Source of the DNA: Streptomyces marianii
Lineage (GTDB): Bacteria > Actinomycetota > Actinomycetes > Streptomycetales > Streptomycetaceae
Direction: 5' to 3'
NCBI RefSeq assembly: GCF_005795905.1
Contig: NZ_VAWE01000001.1
Span: 6,561,001-6,625,000, forward strand
DNA: 64,000 bases
The notes beneath the pieces were generated by a model. The model was not told where the DNA came from. It made no database searches and saw nothing but the letters and a program-made list of their open reading frames with translations. Shown here piece after piece: positions 45,515-52,818 of this stretch. A program made the translations under genes and the position numbers. The stretch's first letter is position 1, and the number at the start of each line of letters is the position of its first letter.

Positions 45515-46174
45515 TCACGCCGGAGGCGTGCGCCAGGCCGTGAGCGCCGTGTCGACGGCCGCAGCGACCCGTCGGCGTGCCTCGCGGCGAGGGACACCAC
45601 GCATCAGCAGCCCGTCGTACGGCGTGTCCCGGTGGCGTACCGAAGCCCGCACCGCCGCCGTGACCGCGCCCTCGTCCAGGGCGCGGCCGGCCGCGGTACG
45701 CCCCACCCGCCCGCTGCCCCGCACCGAGGTGTGCGCCGCCACGTCCAGCGCGCGGTCCAGCGGGCAGGACGGAAAGAGCCGCAGGATCTCCGCGGTGAGT
45801 CGGGCGGTGAATCGGACGTCCTCCGCCGCCCGCCGGGCCGCGTCCCGCTCCCGTCGGCGTGCCCGCGCCTCCGCGTCGGCCAGGCACGCCGCCTCCGCAC
45901 GCGCCAGTGCCGCCTCCTCCACCAGCAGGCCCTGCCGTTCGTACCGGGTGCGCTGTCTGTTGTGCCGTACGACGACGGCCCACAGGGAACTCGCCTCGCG
46001 AGCCCGCCGGGTCAGCGCCGCGTCACCGCGCGCCAGGAAGACCAGATGGCCCAGGTCCGCGCAGTCGAGACAGCGCGGGGCGTTGAACTCCAGCACCAGC
46101 CGCTCCAGCGGACCCCGCCGGCATTCAGCGCAATGCCGCCGCTTCAGCGGCTCGACGACGACGAGCGGATCCAC
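45515..46174 (-). CDS. DUF2293 domain protein with an N-terminal zinc ribbon
   Basis: The protein has 219 residues. Two CxxC pairs (Cys15/18 and Cys35/38) form a probable zinc ribbon. An arginine-rich helical middle follows. The C-terminal DUF2293 part has HRDTPYDGLLMRGVPRREAR. The role is unknown; the domain is basic and may bind nucleic acid. Divergent from the DUF7873 gene with 116 bases between starts. Confidence 0.82.
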   Translation of the reverse strand: MDPLVVVEPLKRRHCAECRRGPLERLVLEFNAPRCLDCADLGHLVFLARGDAALTRRAREASSLWAVVVRHNRQRTRYERQGLLVEEAALARAEAACLADAEARARRRERDAARRAAEDVRFTARLTAEILRLFPSCPLDRALDVAAHTSVRGSGRVGRTAAGRALDEGAVTAAVRASVRHRDTPYDGLLMRGVPRREARRRVAAAVDTALTAWRTPPA

Positions 46175-46277
46175 CGGTCCCTCGCCCCCTCCCCGCGGAA
46201 CGCCTCACGAACGGGAAATGACGGCTGACAGAAGACGGTCGTCCAATAATCGTTCGGGAAAAGGACATTGGTCTTGC

Positions 46278-46290
46278 TAGATTCCCGCAC
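46278..46290 (+). promoter_or_regulatory. Candidate -10 box of the leaderless DUF7873 gene
   Basis: TAGATT (46278-46283) is exactly 7 bases before the GTG start, and no ribosome site is visible. Confidence 0.45.
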
Positions 46291-47022
46291 GTGGCGAAAC
46301 TCAATCAGATCATCGCAGTGGAGAAGGGCGTCAAGTCCAAGGCGCACCAGGACCTGACGACGGCTCACCACGGCCTCCAGAAGCCGGCCCTGCTCGCCGG
46401 AATCGCCCGCACCTACCAGCCCAAGGACGAGGAGGGCGAGCAGCTTCCGCCCGAGTCGACGCTGGTGCAGGTCAAGGCCGAGGACGTGCTGCGCGACACC
46501 GCGAGGACGCTGACCCGGTTGTTCGACGTGACCGCCACCAAGGACTGGGCGAACTGCGCGGCCCGCGCGGACGTCACCGTCGACGGGCGGGTCCTGGTCG
46601 CCGGCGTACCCGTCGCGTACCTCCTCTTCCTGGAGAAGCAGCTCACGGACATCAACACCTTCGTGCGCAGGCTCCCGGTGCTGGACGCGGCGGAGTCCTG
46701 GACCCAGGACCCGTCCACCGACTCCTGGAAGACCGAGCCGGTCAAGACGGTCCGTACGAAGAAGGTGCCCCGCAACCATGTGAAGGCGGAGGCGACCGAG
46801 AAGCACCCCGCGCAGGTCGAGGTGTACTACGAGGACATCCCGGTGGGGTACTGGACCACCGTGAAGTTCTCCGGTGCCCTGCCCGCCCGCCGGGTCAACG
46901 AGCTGCTGGACCGGGTGGAGAAGCTCCAGCAGGCGGTGAAGTTCGCCCGTGAGGAGGCGAACGGCGCGGAGGTCACCGACCAGCGGGTCGGCGACGCCGT
47001 GTTCGGCTACCTCTTCGGGTAG
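46291..47022 (+). CDS. DUF7873-like protein of unknown function
   Basis: The protein has 243 residues and is soluble, with no signal. It begins (M)AKLNQIIAVEKGVKSKAHQD, has a helical N-terminal region, a central VYYEDIPVGYWTTVKFSGAL and a C-terminal helix ending VGDAVFGYLFG. The sequence looks strongly constrained and resembles the streptomycete DUF7873 family. No catalytic motif is recognised. It appears leaderless. A hairpin follows the stop, and then comes an RNA that folds like a YrlA (Y-like) RNA. The adjacency suggests, but does not prove, that protein and RNA work together. Confidence 0.8.
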   Translation: MAKLNQIIAVEKGVKSKAHQDLTTAHHGLQKPALLAGIARTYQPKDEEGEQLPPESTLVQVKAEDVLRDTARTLTRLFDVTATKDWANCAARADVTVDGRVLVAGVPVAYLLFLEKQLTDINTFVRRLPVLDAAESWTQDPSTDSWKTEPVKTVRTKKVPRNHVKAEATEKHPAQVEVYYEDIPVGYWTTVKFSGALPARRVNELLDRVEKLQQAVKFAREEANGAEVTDQRVGDAVFGYLFG

Positions 47023-47032
47023 CCCAGGTACT

Positions 47033-47060
47033 CCCCGGCCACCACGCACCACGGCCGGGG
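47033..47060 (+). terminator. Hairpin after the DUF7873 gene
   Basis: CCCCGGCC pairs with GGCCGGGG (8 bp, 12-base loop), 11 bases after the stop. Confidence 0.55.
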
Positions 47061-47186
47061 TGCGCGAGGAGCGCAAAGCTGAAGCTGAAGCTGGTCGTGA
47101 ACCGCGCGGCCGGCAGGAGACCGGCCGCGATGAATCTCAGACTCTCGCTCCAGACTCAGCATTCGCCGCTCATCGCCGGATCGACC

Positions 47187-47294
47187 GGGCCCGGGCCCTG
47201 GTGCGTCGAGATGCCGGTTCAAGTCCGGCCCGCGGAGCTCGGTCCGCGGTGGTCCAAAGGAAGGACGCGGCGCAATGACGACTGACCCGGGCCC
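47187..47294 (+). ncRNA. YrlA-like (Y RNA-like) RNA with a permuted tRNA-like domain
   Basis: Read 5' to 3': outer stem GGGCCCGGG (47187-47195), CGTC, then the T-arm GCCGG-TTCAAGT-CCGGC (47213-47229). It is followed without a gap by a 7-bp acceptor-like stem CCGCGGA/TCCGCGG (47230-47236 with 47243-47249, 6-base loop). Two linker bases lead to the D-arm GTCC-AAAGGAA-GGAC (47252-47266). GACG and CCCGGGCCC (47286-47294) then close the outer stem. Every spacing is that of a tRNA except that the T half comes before the D half and there is no anticodon arm. This is the architecture of bacterial YrlA RNAs, which bind Ro60 orthologues. The mature ends are unknown; a 9-bp hairpin at 47105-47129 may also belong to the transcript. 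Confidence 0.65.
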
Positions 47295-47332
47295 TCAAGC
47301 GTGCCGGCGTGTGAATGTGAGCGGCATCAACA

Positions 47333-47363
47333 GGGCCCGGAGGCCGGCTACGCCTCCGGGCCC
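47333..47363 (+). terminator. Terminator after the YrlA-like RNA
   Basis: A perfect 12-bp stem GGGCCCGGAGGC/GCCTCCGGGCCC has a 7-base loop. It can also serve the convergent aminotransferase gene. Confidence 0.85.
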
Positions 47364-47508
47364 GCTCCCGTTCACCAGCGCCTTCCGCCCGTGCCGGGCG
47401 GCACGGTCCGGCTCGCCCGGCGCGCTGTGAGCCACCCCGGCTGTGTGGGCGCTCCGGCGCGCGCCGCGTCGCCCGGCTCACACGCCCCGGCGGCCGGCGG
47501 CCTCTCGC

Positions 47509-48720
47509 CTACTGGCGGTATCCGCTCAGGAAGCGCCCGATCCGGCTGATGGCGGCATCCAGGTCGTCCGCGTGCGGCAGGGTCAGGATGCGGAAGTGGT
47601 CCGGGCGCGGCCAGTTGAAGCCGGTGCCCTGCACCACCTGGATCTTCTCCCGTAGCAGCAGGTCCAGCACGAACCTCTCGTCGTCGTGGATGGGGTGCAC
47701 CTCGGGGTCGATGCGGGGGAAGGCGTACAGCGCCCCCCTGGGCTTCACGCACGAGATGCCGGGGATCTCGTTCAGCCGTTCCCACGCACGGTCGCGCTGC
47801 TCGCGCAGCCGTCCGCCCGGCGCGGTGAGCTCGTGGATCGACTGGCGTCCGCCGAGCGCGGCCTGGATGGCGTACTGTGCGGGCGCGTTGGGGCACAGCC
47901 GCATCGACGCGAGCATCGTGAGCCCCTCCAGATAGCTGCGCGCGTGCTGCTTGGGGCCGGTGACGACCAGCCAGCCGGAGCGGAAGCCCGCCACCCGGTA
48001 GGTCTTGGACAGTCCGCTGAAGGTGAGGACGACCAGGTCCGGGGCGAGTGCGGCCGCGGTGTGGTGGACGGCGCCGTCGTAGACGATCTGGTCGTAGATC
48101 TCGTCGGCGAAGACCATCAGCTGATGGCGGCGCGCCAGGTCCAGGATGCCCTCGACGATCTCGCGCGGATACACCGCTCCGGTGGGGTTGTTGGGGTTGA
48201 TGATCACGACGGCCCGGGTCCGGTCGGTGATCTTCGACGCCATGTCGTCCAGGTCCGGGTACCAGTCGGACCCCTCGTCGCAGAGGTAGTGCACGGGCTT
48301 CCCGCCGGAGAGGGTCGTGACGGCGGTCCACAGCGGGAAGTCGGGTGCGGGGACGAGCACTTCGTCGCCGTCCTCCAGCAGCGCCTGCACCGCCATGGAC
48401 ACGAGTTCCGAGACGCCGTTGCCGAGGAACACGTCGTCGACGGAGACGTCCGTGAGCCCGAGCGCCTGGTAGCGCTGGGCGACGGCGCGCCGGGCGGAGA
48501 GTATGCCGCGCGAGTCCGTGTAGCCGTGGGCCTTCGGCAGCATCCGGATCATGTCCTGGACGATCTCCTCCGGCGCCTCGAAGCCGAAGAGCGCGGGGTT
48601 GCCGGTGTTGAGCCGCAGCACACTGTGGCCGGCCTCCTCCAGCGCGTTGGCGTGCTCGATCACCGGGCCGCGGATCTCGTAGCAGACCTCGCTGAGCTTG
48701 CTCGACTGCCGGAACTCCAT
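47509..48720 (-). CDS. PLP-dependent class I/II aminotransferase (AlaA-like)
   Basis: The protein has 403 residues. NPNNPTGAVYP and the Schiff-base Lys in SGLSKTYRVAGFRSGW define fold type I aminotransferases. The start MEFRQSSKLSEVCYEIRGP matches alanine/valine-pyruvate type enzymes. It probably interconverts alanine or aspartate and 2-oxoglutarate. ATG 48720 has GGAGG 7 bases upstream, so the longer frame is rejected. It is divergent from an HxlR regulator, with a palindrome between them. Confidence 0.92.
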   Translation of the reverse strand: MEFRQSSKLSEVCYEIRGPVIEHANALEEAGHSVLRLNTGNPALFGFEAPEEIVQDMIRMLPKAHGYTDSRGILSARRAVAQRYQALGLTDVSVDDVFLGNGVSELVSMAVQALLEDGDEVLVPAPDFPLWTAVTTLSGGKPVHYLCDEGSDWYPDLDDMASKITDRTRAVVIINPNNPTGAVYPREIVEGILDLARRHQLMVFADEIYDQIVYDGAVHHTAAALAPDLVVLTFSGLSKTYRVAGFRSGWLVVTGPKQHARSYLEGLTMLASMRLCPNAPAQYAIQAALGGRQSIHELTAPGGRLREQRDRAWERLNEIPGISCVKPRGALYAFPRIDPEVHPIHDDERFVLDLLLREKIQVVQGTGFNWPRPDHFRILTLPHADDLDAAISRIGRFLSGYRQ

Positions 48721-48761
48721 GCGGAGGCCTCCCCAGGACTGACGCGGACGGTGGTACCCGC

Positions 48762-48786
48762 TGTCACTTGGTTTTACCAAGTGACA
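48762..48786. promoter_or_regulatory. 25-bp palindromic operator between aminotransferase and hxlR genes
   Basis: TGTCACTTGGT-TTT-ACCAAGTGACA is a perfect 11-bp inverted repeat. The half-sites CTTGG and CCAA recur just downstream (48788-48802). HxlR/DUF24 regulators bind this sort of ACTTxxx-type palindrome. It lies 38 bases before hxlR and 42 bases before the aminotransferase start. Confidence 0.75.
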
Positions 48787-48823
48787 GCTTGGAAAGTCCA
48801 ACAACGGGTCTAGACTGCCCTGC

Positions 48824-49582
48824 ATGCCCCGTCCTCCGCGCCGCCGAAGCTACGACCAGTACTGCGCCGTCGCCCGCGCCCTCGACTCCGTCGGCGACCG
48901 CTGGACACTGCTGATCGTGAGGGAACTGCTGGCGGGCCCCCGCCGGTACACCGATCTCCATGCCGATCTGCCCGGAGTCAGCACGGACGTCCTCGCCTCC
49001 CGGCTCAAGGACATGGAGCGCGACGGGCTGACGACCCGCCGCCGGCTGCCCGCCCCCGTCTCCGCGTACGTGTACGAACTGACCGAACGCGGAAGGTTGT
49101 TGCTCCCCCTGGTCGGAGCCCTGGCCGAATGGGGTGCGCCCGCACTCGACGGCCCCCGCCCGACGGACGCGGTACGGGCCCACTGGTTCGCCGTCCCGCT
49201 GCTGCGCCGGCTGGAGGTGGCGGGAATGACCGGCACCGTCGAAGTCCACCTCCCGGAGGGGGAGTTCCATCTGAGGCTCGCTCCGGACGGATCCGGGGAG
49301 TCCGGTTACGGGGACGGTCCGGCCCCCGCCGGGGTCCCGGCCACCCGGCTGGAGCTGGACGGCGGCACCTGCCTCGCCGTCAGCCGGGGCGACCTCGGCG
49401 TCGCGGAGGGCGTACGGGACGGACGCATCCGCGTCTCCGGCGGCGGGGCCGCGGCGGCCGCGCTCGCTGAAGGGCTCGACGGGGAGCCGCCGGGCACCGG
49501 CCGGGACACGGGCATACTCGTCGACGCGTCCTGCGGCCGGTCGCGGGGTGCCGCGGAGCAGGGCGACGGCCGGGAGCGATGA
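48824..49582 (+). CDS. HxlR-family transcriptional regulator with C-terminal sterol-carrier-like domain
   Basis: The protein has 252 residues. The winged-helix HxlR domain (about 8-105) has Cys14, SVGDRWTLLIVRELLAGPRRY and the recognition segment STDVLASRLKDMERDG. HxlR proteins often sense oxidants or electrophiles through this cysteine. The C-terminal 140 residues resemble an SCP2-like ligand domain. It likely represses itself and the divergent aminotransferase gene through the palindrome. A kinase-like gene begins 8 bases after its stop. Confidence 0.87.
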   Translation: MPRPPRRRSYDQYCAVARALDSVGDRWTLLIVRELLAGPRRYTDLHADLPGVSTDVLASRLKDMERDGLTTRRRLPAPVSAYVYELTERGRLLLPLVGALAEWGAPALDGPRPTDAVRAHWFAVPLLRRLEVAGMTGTVEVHLPEGEFHLRLAPDGSGESGYGDGPAPAGVPATRLELDGGTCLAVSRGDLGVAEGVRDGRIRVSGGGAAAAALAEGLDGEPPGTGRDTGILVDASCGRSRGAAEQGDGRER

Positions 49583-49589
49583 CGGACGG

Positions 49590-50252
49590 GTGCGACTGGA
49601 ACCGATCACCTGGGAGCGGCTGACCGAGGCCGTCGCCGACCGGATCGCCGAGAGGCGGGCCGAGGACGGCAGCCCGTGGCTGCGCGTCGCCGTCGACGGC
49701 GCCCCCGCCGCCGGCACGGCGGGTGCGGCCGAGGCCCTCGCCGAGGCTCTGCGGCTGCGCGGACGTGCGGTGCGGGTGGTGGGCACGGGCGGGTTCCTGC
49801 GGCCCGCCTCGCTGCGGTTCGAGCTCGGGCGCGAGGATCCCGACAGCTTCTACGACGGCTGGTTCGACGTCGGGGCGCTCTGGCGCGAGGTGTTCGGGCC
49901 GCTGGAGCCGGGCGGTTCGGGACGGGTGCTCCCGGACCTCCGGGACCCGCTCACCGACCGTGCGACACGCAGCCCCCGCGCCGAACTGCCGCCGGGCGGC
50001 GTGCTGGTGCTCCACGGCCCGCTGCTCCTCGGGCACTGGTTCCCCTTCGACCTGACCGTCCACCTGCGTCTCTCGCCCGGAGCCCTGCGCCGCCGCACCG
50101 ACGCCGGCGAGCTGTGGACGCTGCCCGCCTTCGAGCGCTACGAGCACGACGTCTCGCCGTCGGTGTCCGCCGAGGTGGTGGTCCGTGCCGACGACCCGCG
50201 CCACCCCGCGTGGAACGCGCCGTGGGAAGGCCGCGACGAGAACGAACGGTGA
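49590..50252 (+). CDS. Uridine kinase-like protein without a canonical P-loop
   Basis: The protein has 220 residues. The layout of uridine kinase relatives is kept: VAVDGAPAAGTAGAAEALAE at the P-loop position, GRAVRVVGTGGFLRPASLRFELGRED, DSFYDGWFD, and VLVLHGPLLLG. The Walker A GKT is replaced by GTA, so the phosphate-binding Lys is missing. It may be inactive or use another mechanism. I chose GTG 49590 because it matches the family start; the frame is open further upstream. Probably co-transcribed with hxlR. Confidence 0.65.
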   Translation: MRLEPITWERLTEAVADRIAERRAEDGSPWLRVAVDGAPAAGTAGAAEALAEALRLRGRAVRVVGTGGFLRPASLRFELGREDPDSFYDGWFDVGALWREVFGPLEPGGSGRVLPDLRDPLTDRATRSPRAELPPGGVLVLHGPLLLGHWFPFDLTVHLRLSPGALRRRTDAGELWTLPAFERYEHDVSPSVSAEVVVRADDPRHPAWNAPWEGRDENER

Positions 50253-50378
50253 GTGCGACTGGTGCACTCGCGGTGCGCGCTCCGGGTGACGGGCACGGCC
50301 GGCCCGGCGGCGCGCGGGCGGTCCGGGAGTCTCCGGCCGGCGCGGTGAGGTGTCCGGGGAGGTGCTCGGGGACGTGGA

Positions 50379-51332
50379 CTACGGCCGCGTACCCGTGCTC
50401 CCCGGCGGCCGGCCCCCGCACACCGTGACCGCGTGGGCCCCGGCGCGGCACCCCGCCGACGCCGCGGCGACCGGGGACGCGCCTGAGAGCAGGGCGGCCA
50501 GGAAGGCGCCCGTGAAGGCGTCGCCCGCGCCCGTGGAGTCGACCGCAGTCGCCGGAACAGGGGCGACCCGGGCCGTCACCGCGCCCGACTCCGCGACGAG
50601 CGCGCCGCCCGCGCCGAGCGTGACGACGGCCAGCGGGACGCGGCGGCTCAGTTCGGCCGCGGCGTCGGCGGGATCGGAGAGGCCGGTGAGGAGCCTGGCC
50701 TCGTCCGCGTTGGGGAGCAGCACCGCGGCGCCCGCCGCCGTCGCGAGGAAGCGGTCCACGCCCAGAGTGGCGATGAACCCGGCGGAGGCCGGGTCGACGC
50801 TCACCGGAACGCCCCGTTCGAGCGCGTCCGCGAGAGCCAGTCGGGCCAGCTCCCGGCTGGGTTCGGAGAAGAAGAGGTACCCGGAGAGGTGGAGTCCGGC
50901 CACTCCGTCCAGCAGCCCCGCCGACCAGTCGGCGGGGCACAGCCGCAGCGCCGCTCCACTGTCGGTGAGGAAGGTCCGCTCGGCCTTCGCGTCGACCAGC
51001 GCGACGATCGTGGCCGTCGGTGCCTCCTCGTCGGGGATCAGCGTCGGGCGGACTCCGGAGTCCCGCAGCAGTGTGCCGTGCCACTCCGCGCCTCCTGCGC
51101 CGACCCGCCCGAGCAGCCGTACGTCCGCGCAGCCCGAGTAGGCCGCCCAGCAGGCGGCGTTGGCGCCGGCACCGCCCGGCAGCGTCCGTATCTCCGCCGC
51201 GGTGTCTGTCCCGTACGTGAGCGGCTCGGTGTGGCGGGCCACCACGTCCGTGGCCACGTCTCCGACGACCAGCAGCGCTCCTCCGGCCGCACCGGGCCAC
51301 GCCGTCTCCTCTCGGCCCGCTGCCGCTTTCAC
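50379..51332 (-). CDS. psuK: PfkB-family sugar kinase, probable pseudouridine kinase
   Basis: The protein has 317 residues. PfkB signature 1 is GGAGANAACWAAYSG, and signature 2 is VDSTGAGDAFTGAF with the catalytic Asp. The GTG start overlaps the psuG stop by GTGA, so it is coupled to a pseudouridine-5'-phosphate glycosidase. The pair phosphorylates pseudouridine and then cleaves it to uracil and ribose 5-phosphate. The substrate is inferred from this partner. Confidence 0.85.
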   Translation of the reverse strand: MKAAAGREETAWPGAAGGALLVVGDVATDVVARHTEPLTYGTDTAAEIRTLPGGAGANAACWAAYSGCADVRLLGRVGAGGAEWHGTLLRDSGVRPTLIPDEEAPTATIVALVDAKAERTFLTDSGAALRLCPADWSAGLLDGVAGLHLSGYLFFSEPSRELARLALADALERGVPVSVDPASAGFIATLGVDRFLATAAGAAVLLPNADEARLLTGLSDPADAAAELSRRVPLAVVTLGAGGALVAESGAVTARVAPVPATAVDSTGAGDAFTGAFLAALLSGASPVAAASAGCRAGAHAVTVCGGRPPGSTGTRP

Positions 51333-52237
51333 AGCGCGGCCGCGATCCGTGCCGCCAGCCGTACGTTGCCGCGTACCGCCGCCAGATTTGCCTCCAGCGA
51401 GGCGCCGCCCGTCCGCTTCATCAGGAAGTCCAGCAGGAACGGCGTGACCGCCTGGCCGCCGATGCCCCGCTCCCGGCATTCGTCGAGCGCCTCCGCGAGC
51501 ACACGGTCGTGCAGCGCCGGGTCCAGCTGCTCGTCCTCCGGCACCGGCCGCGCCACGATCAGTGCCGTGTCCGGCCCGCCGAGCGCTTCCTGTGCGCGCA
51601 TCACGTCCGCCACCTCCTCCGGGGTACGGACCGTCCAGTCGACCGGCAGGCCGGAGGAGGACAGATAGAACCCGGGGAAGTGCCCGGTGCCGTAGCCGAT
51701 CACGCCGACCCCGAGGGTCTCCAGGCGCTGCAGCGTCGCCGGGACGTCGAGGATCGACTTGACCCCGGCGCAGACGACCGTGATCCCGGTCCTGGCGAGC
51801 AGCCGCAGGTCCGCCGACTCGTCCTGGGTGACCGACCACTCCCGGTGCACCCCGCCGAGCCCGCCGGTCGCGAAGACCCGGATCCCGGCGCGTGCCGCGA
51901 GGAACGCCGTGGCGGACACGGTCGTCGCCCCGCTGGCCCCGGCGGCGAGGGCGGGGGCCAGATCGCGGTGCCCGAACTTGCGCACCCCCCTGTCCGTGGC
52001 GATGCGCTCCAACTCGTCCTTGCCCAGGCCGACATGGGCCCTGCCGTCCAGTACGGCGATCGTTGCCGGCACCGCGCCGGCGCCTCTGACCAGTGTCTCC
52101 AGCTCCTCGGCGACGGCCAGATTGCGCGGCCGCGGCAGTCCGTGGGCGATGATCGTGGATTCCAGGGCGACGACGGGCCGGCGCGCGTCGAGCGCCTCCC
52201 GTACTTCTTCGGACAGCATCAGTGTGGTCTCGGGCAT
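51329..52237 (-). CDS. psuG: Pseudouridine-5'-phosphate glycosidase
   Basis: The protein has 302 residues. The family motifs are VALESTIIAHGLPRPRN, KFGHRDLA, TVSATAFLAARAGIRVFATGG and CAGVKSILDVPATLQRLE with the catalytic Lys, followed by GYGTGHFPGFY. It splits the C-C glycosidic bond of pseudouridine 5'-phosphate, salvaging modified tRNA/rRNA nucleosides. ATG 52237 has AGGG 9 bases upstream; GTG 52243 is possible. First gene of psuG-psuK. Confidence 0.94.
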   Translation of the reverse strand: MPETTLMLSEEVREALDARRPVVALESTIIAHGLPRPRNLAVAEELETLVRGAGAVPATIAVLDGRAHVGLGKDELERIATDRGVRKFGHRDLAPALAAGASGATTVSATAFLAARAGIRVFATGGLGGVHREWSVTQDESADLRLLARTGITVVCAGVKSILDVPATLQRLETLGVGVIGYGTGHFPGFYLSSSGLPVDWTVRTPEEVADVMRAQEALGGPDTALIVARPVPEDEQLDPALHDRVLAEALDECRERGIGGQAVTPFLLDFLMKRTGGASLEANLAAVRGNVRLAARIAAAL

Positions 52238-52554
52238 GTCCACATCCCTGGCACGGCAGCGGTGTGCCCAAACGTTTCGGCAGTCGCGCCGTCACGGCCC
52301 GGCCGACATGGTGCGCGTGCTCGTGCCTCGCCCCGTCCGGCGTGCCCGTTCCGTTCCTCGCCGCCGCCCCACCGGGACCCTCCGGCTCGGCAGCCGTCCG
52401 CCGCCGGACCACCAGCCTCGGCCCACCCCTCCCGGACCACCGGCCCCGCCCCTTCCCGGCCACCACCGGTGCCGCGGTCACTGGTCCCGAGGGTCCGCGA
52501 CCACTGGTGCCGCGGTCACCGCTGCCGACGCCCGCGCACCGCGCCCGGGCACGG

Positions 52555-52800
52555 GGCTCGTGCACCGCCTGGGGCAGTGGCCCGTCCACCGCCTGGAACG
52601 GCGGCTCGTGCACTGTCTGGGTCGGCGGCTCGTGCACTGCCTGGAACGGCGGCCCGTGCACCGCCCCGAACGGCGGCTCGTGCACTGCCCGGGCACGGGG
52701 CTCGTGCACTGTCTGGGTCGGCGGCCCGCACACCGCCCCGAACAGCGGCCCGTGCACCGCCCCGAACGGCGACTCGTGCACCGCCCGGGCACGGGGGGCC
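52555..52800. repeat. 24-bp tandem repeats, ten copies, upstream of psuG
   Basis: The gtgcac core recurs every 24 bases at 52561, 52585 (gtccac), 52609, 52633, 52657, 52681, 52705, 52729, 52753 and 52777. Units diverge in the second half (ctggaacggcgg, ccccgaacggcgg or cccgggcacggg). Either strand can be read as an eight-residue repeat, but no start or ribosome site supports a gene. The rest of 52238-52818 shows nothing else. Confidence 0.88.
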
Positions 52801-52818
52801 CGAGCGGTGCTCCGCGTC

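Noticed and set aside
47187..47294. Ordinary tRNA or tmRNA gene
   Set aside because: The T-arm precedes the D-arm and there is no anticodon arm, no tag-peptide frame and no CCA end, so neither model fits.
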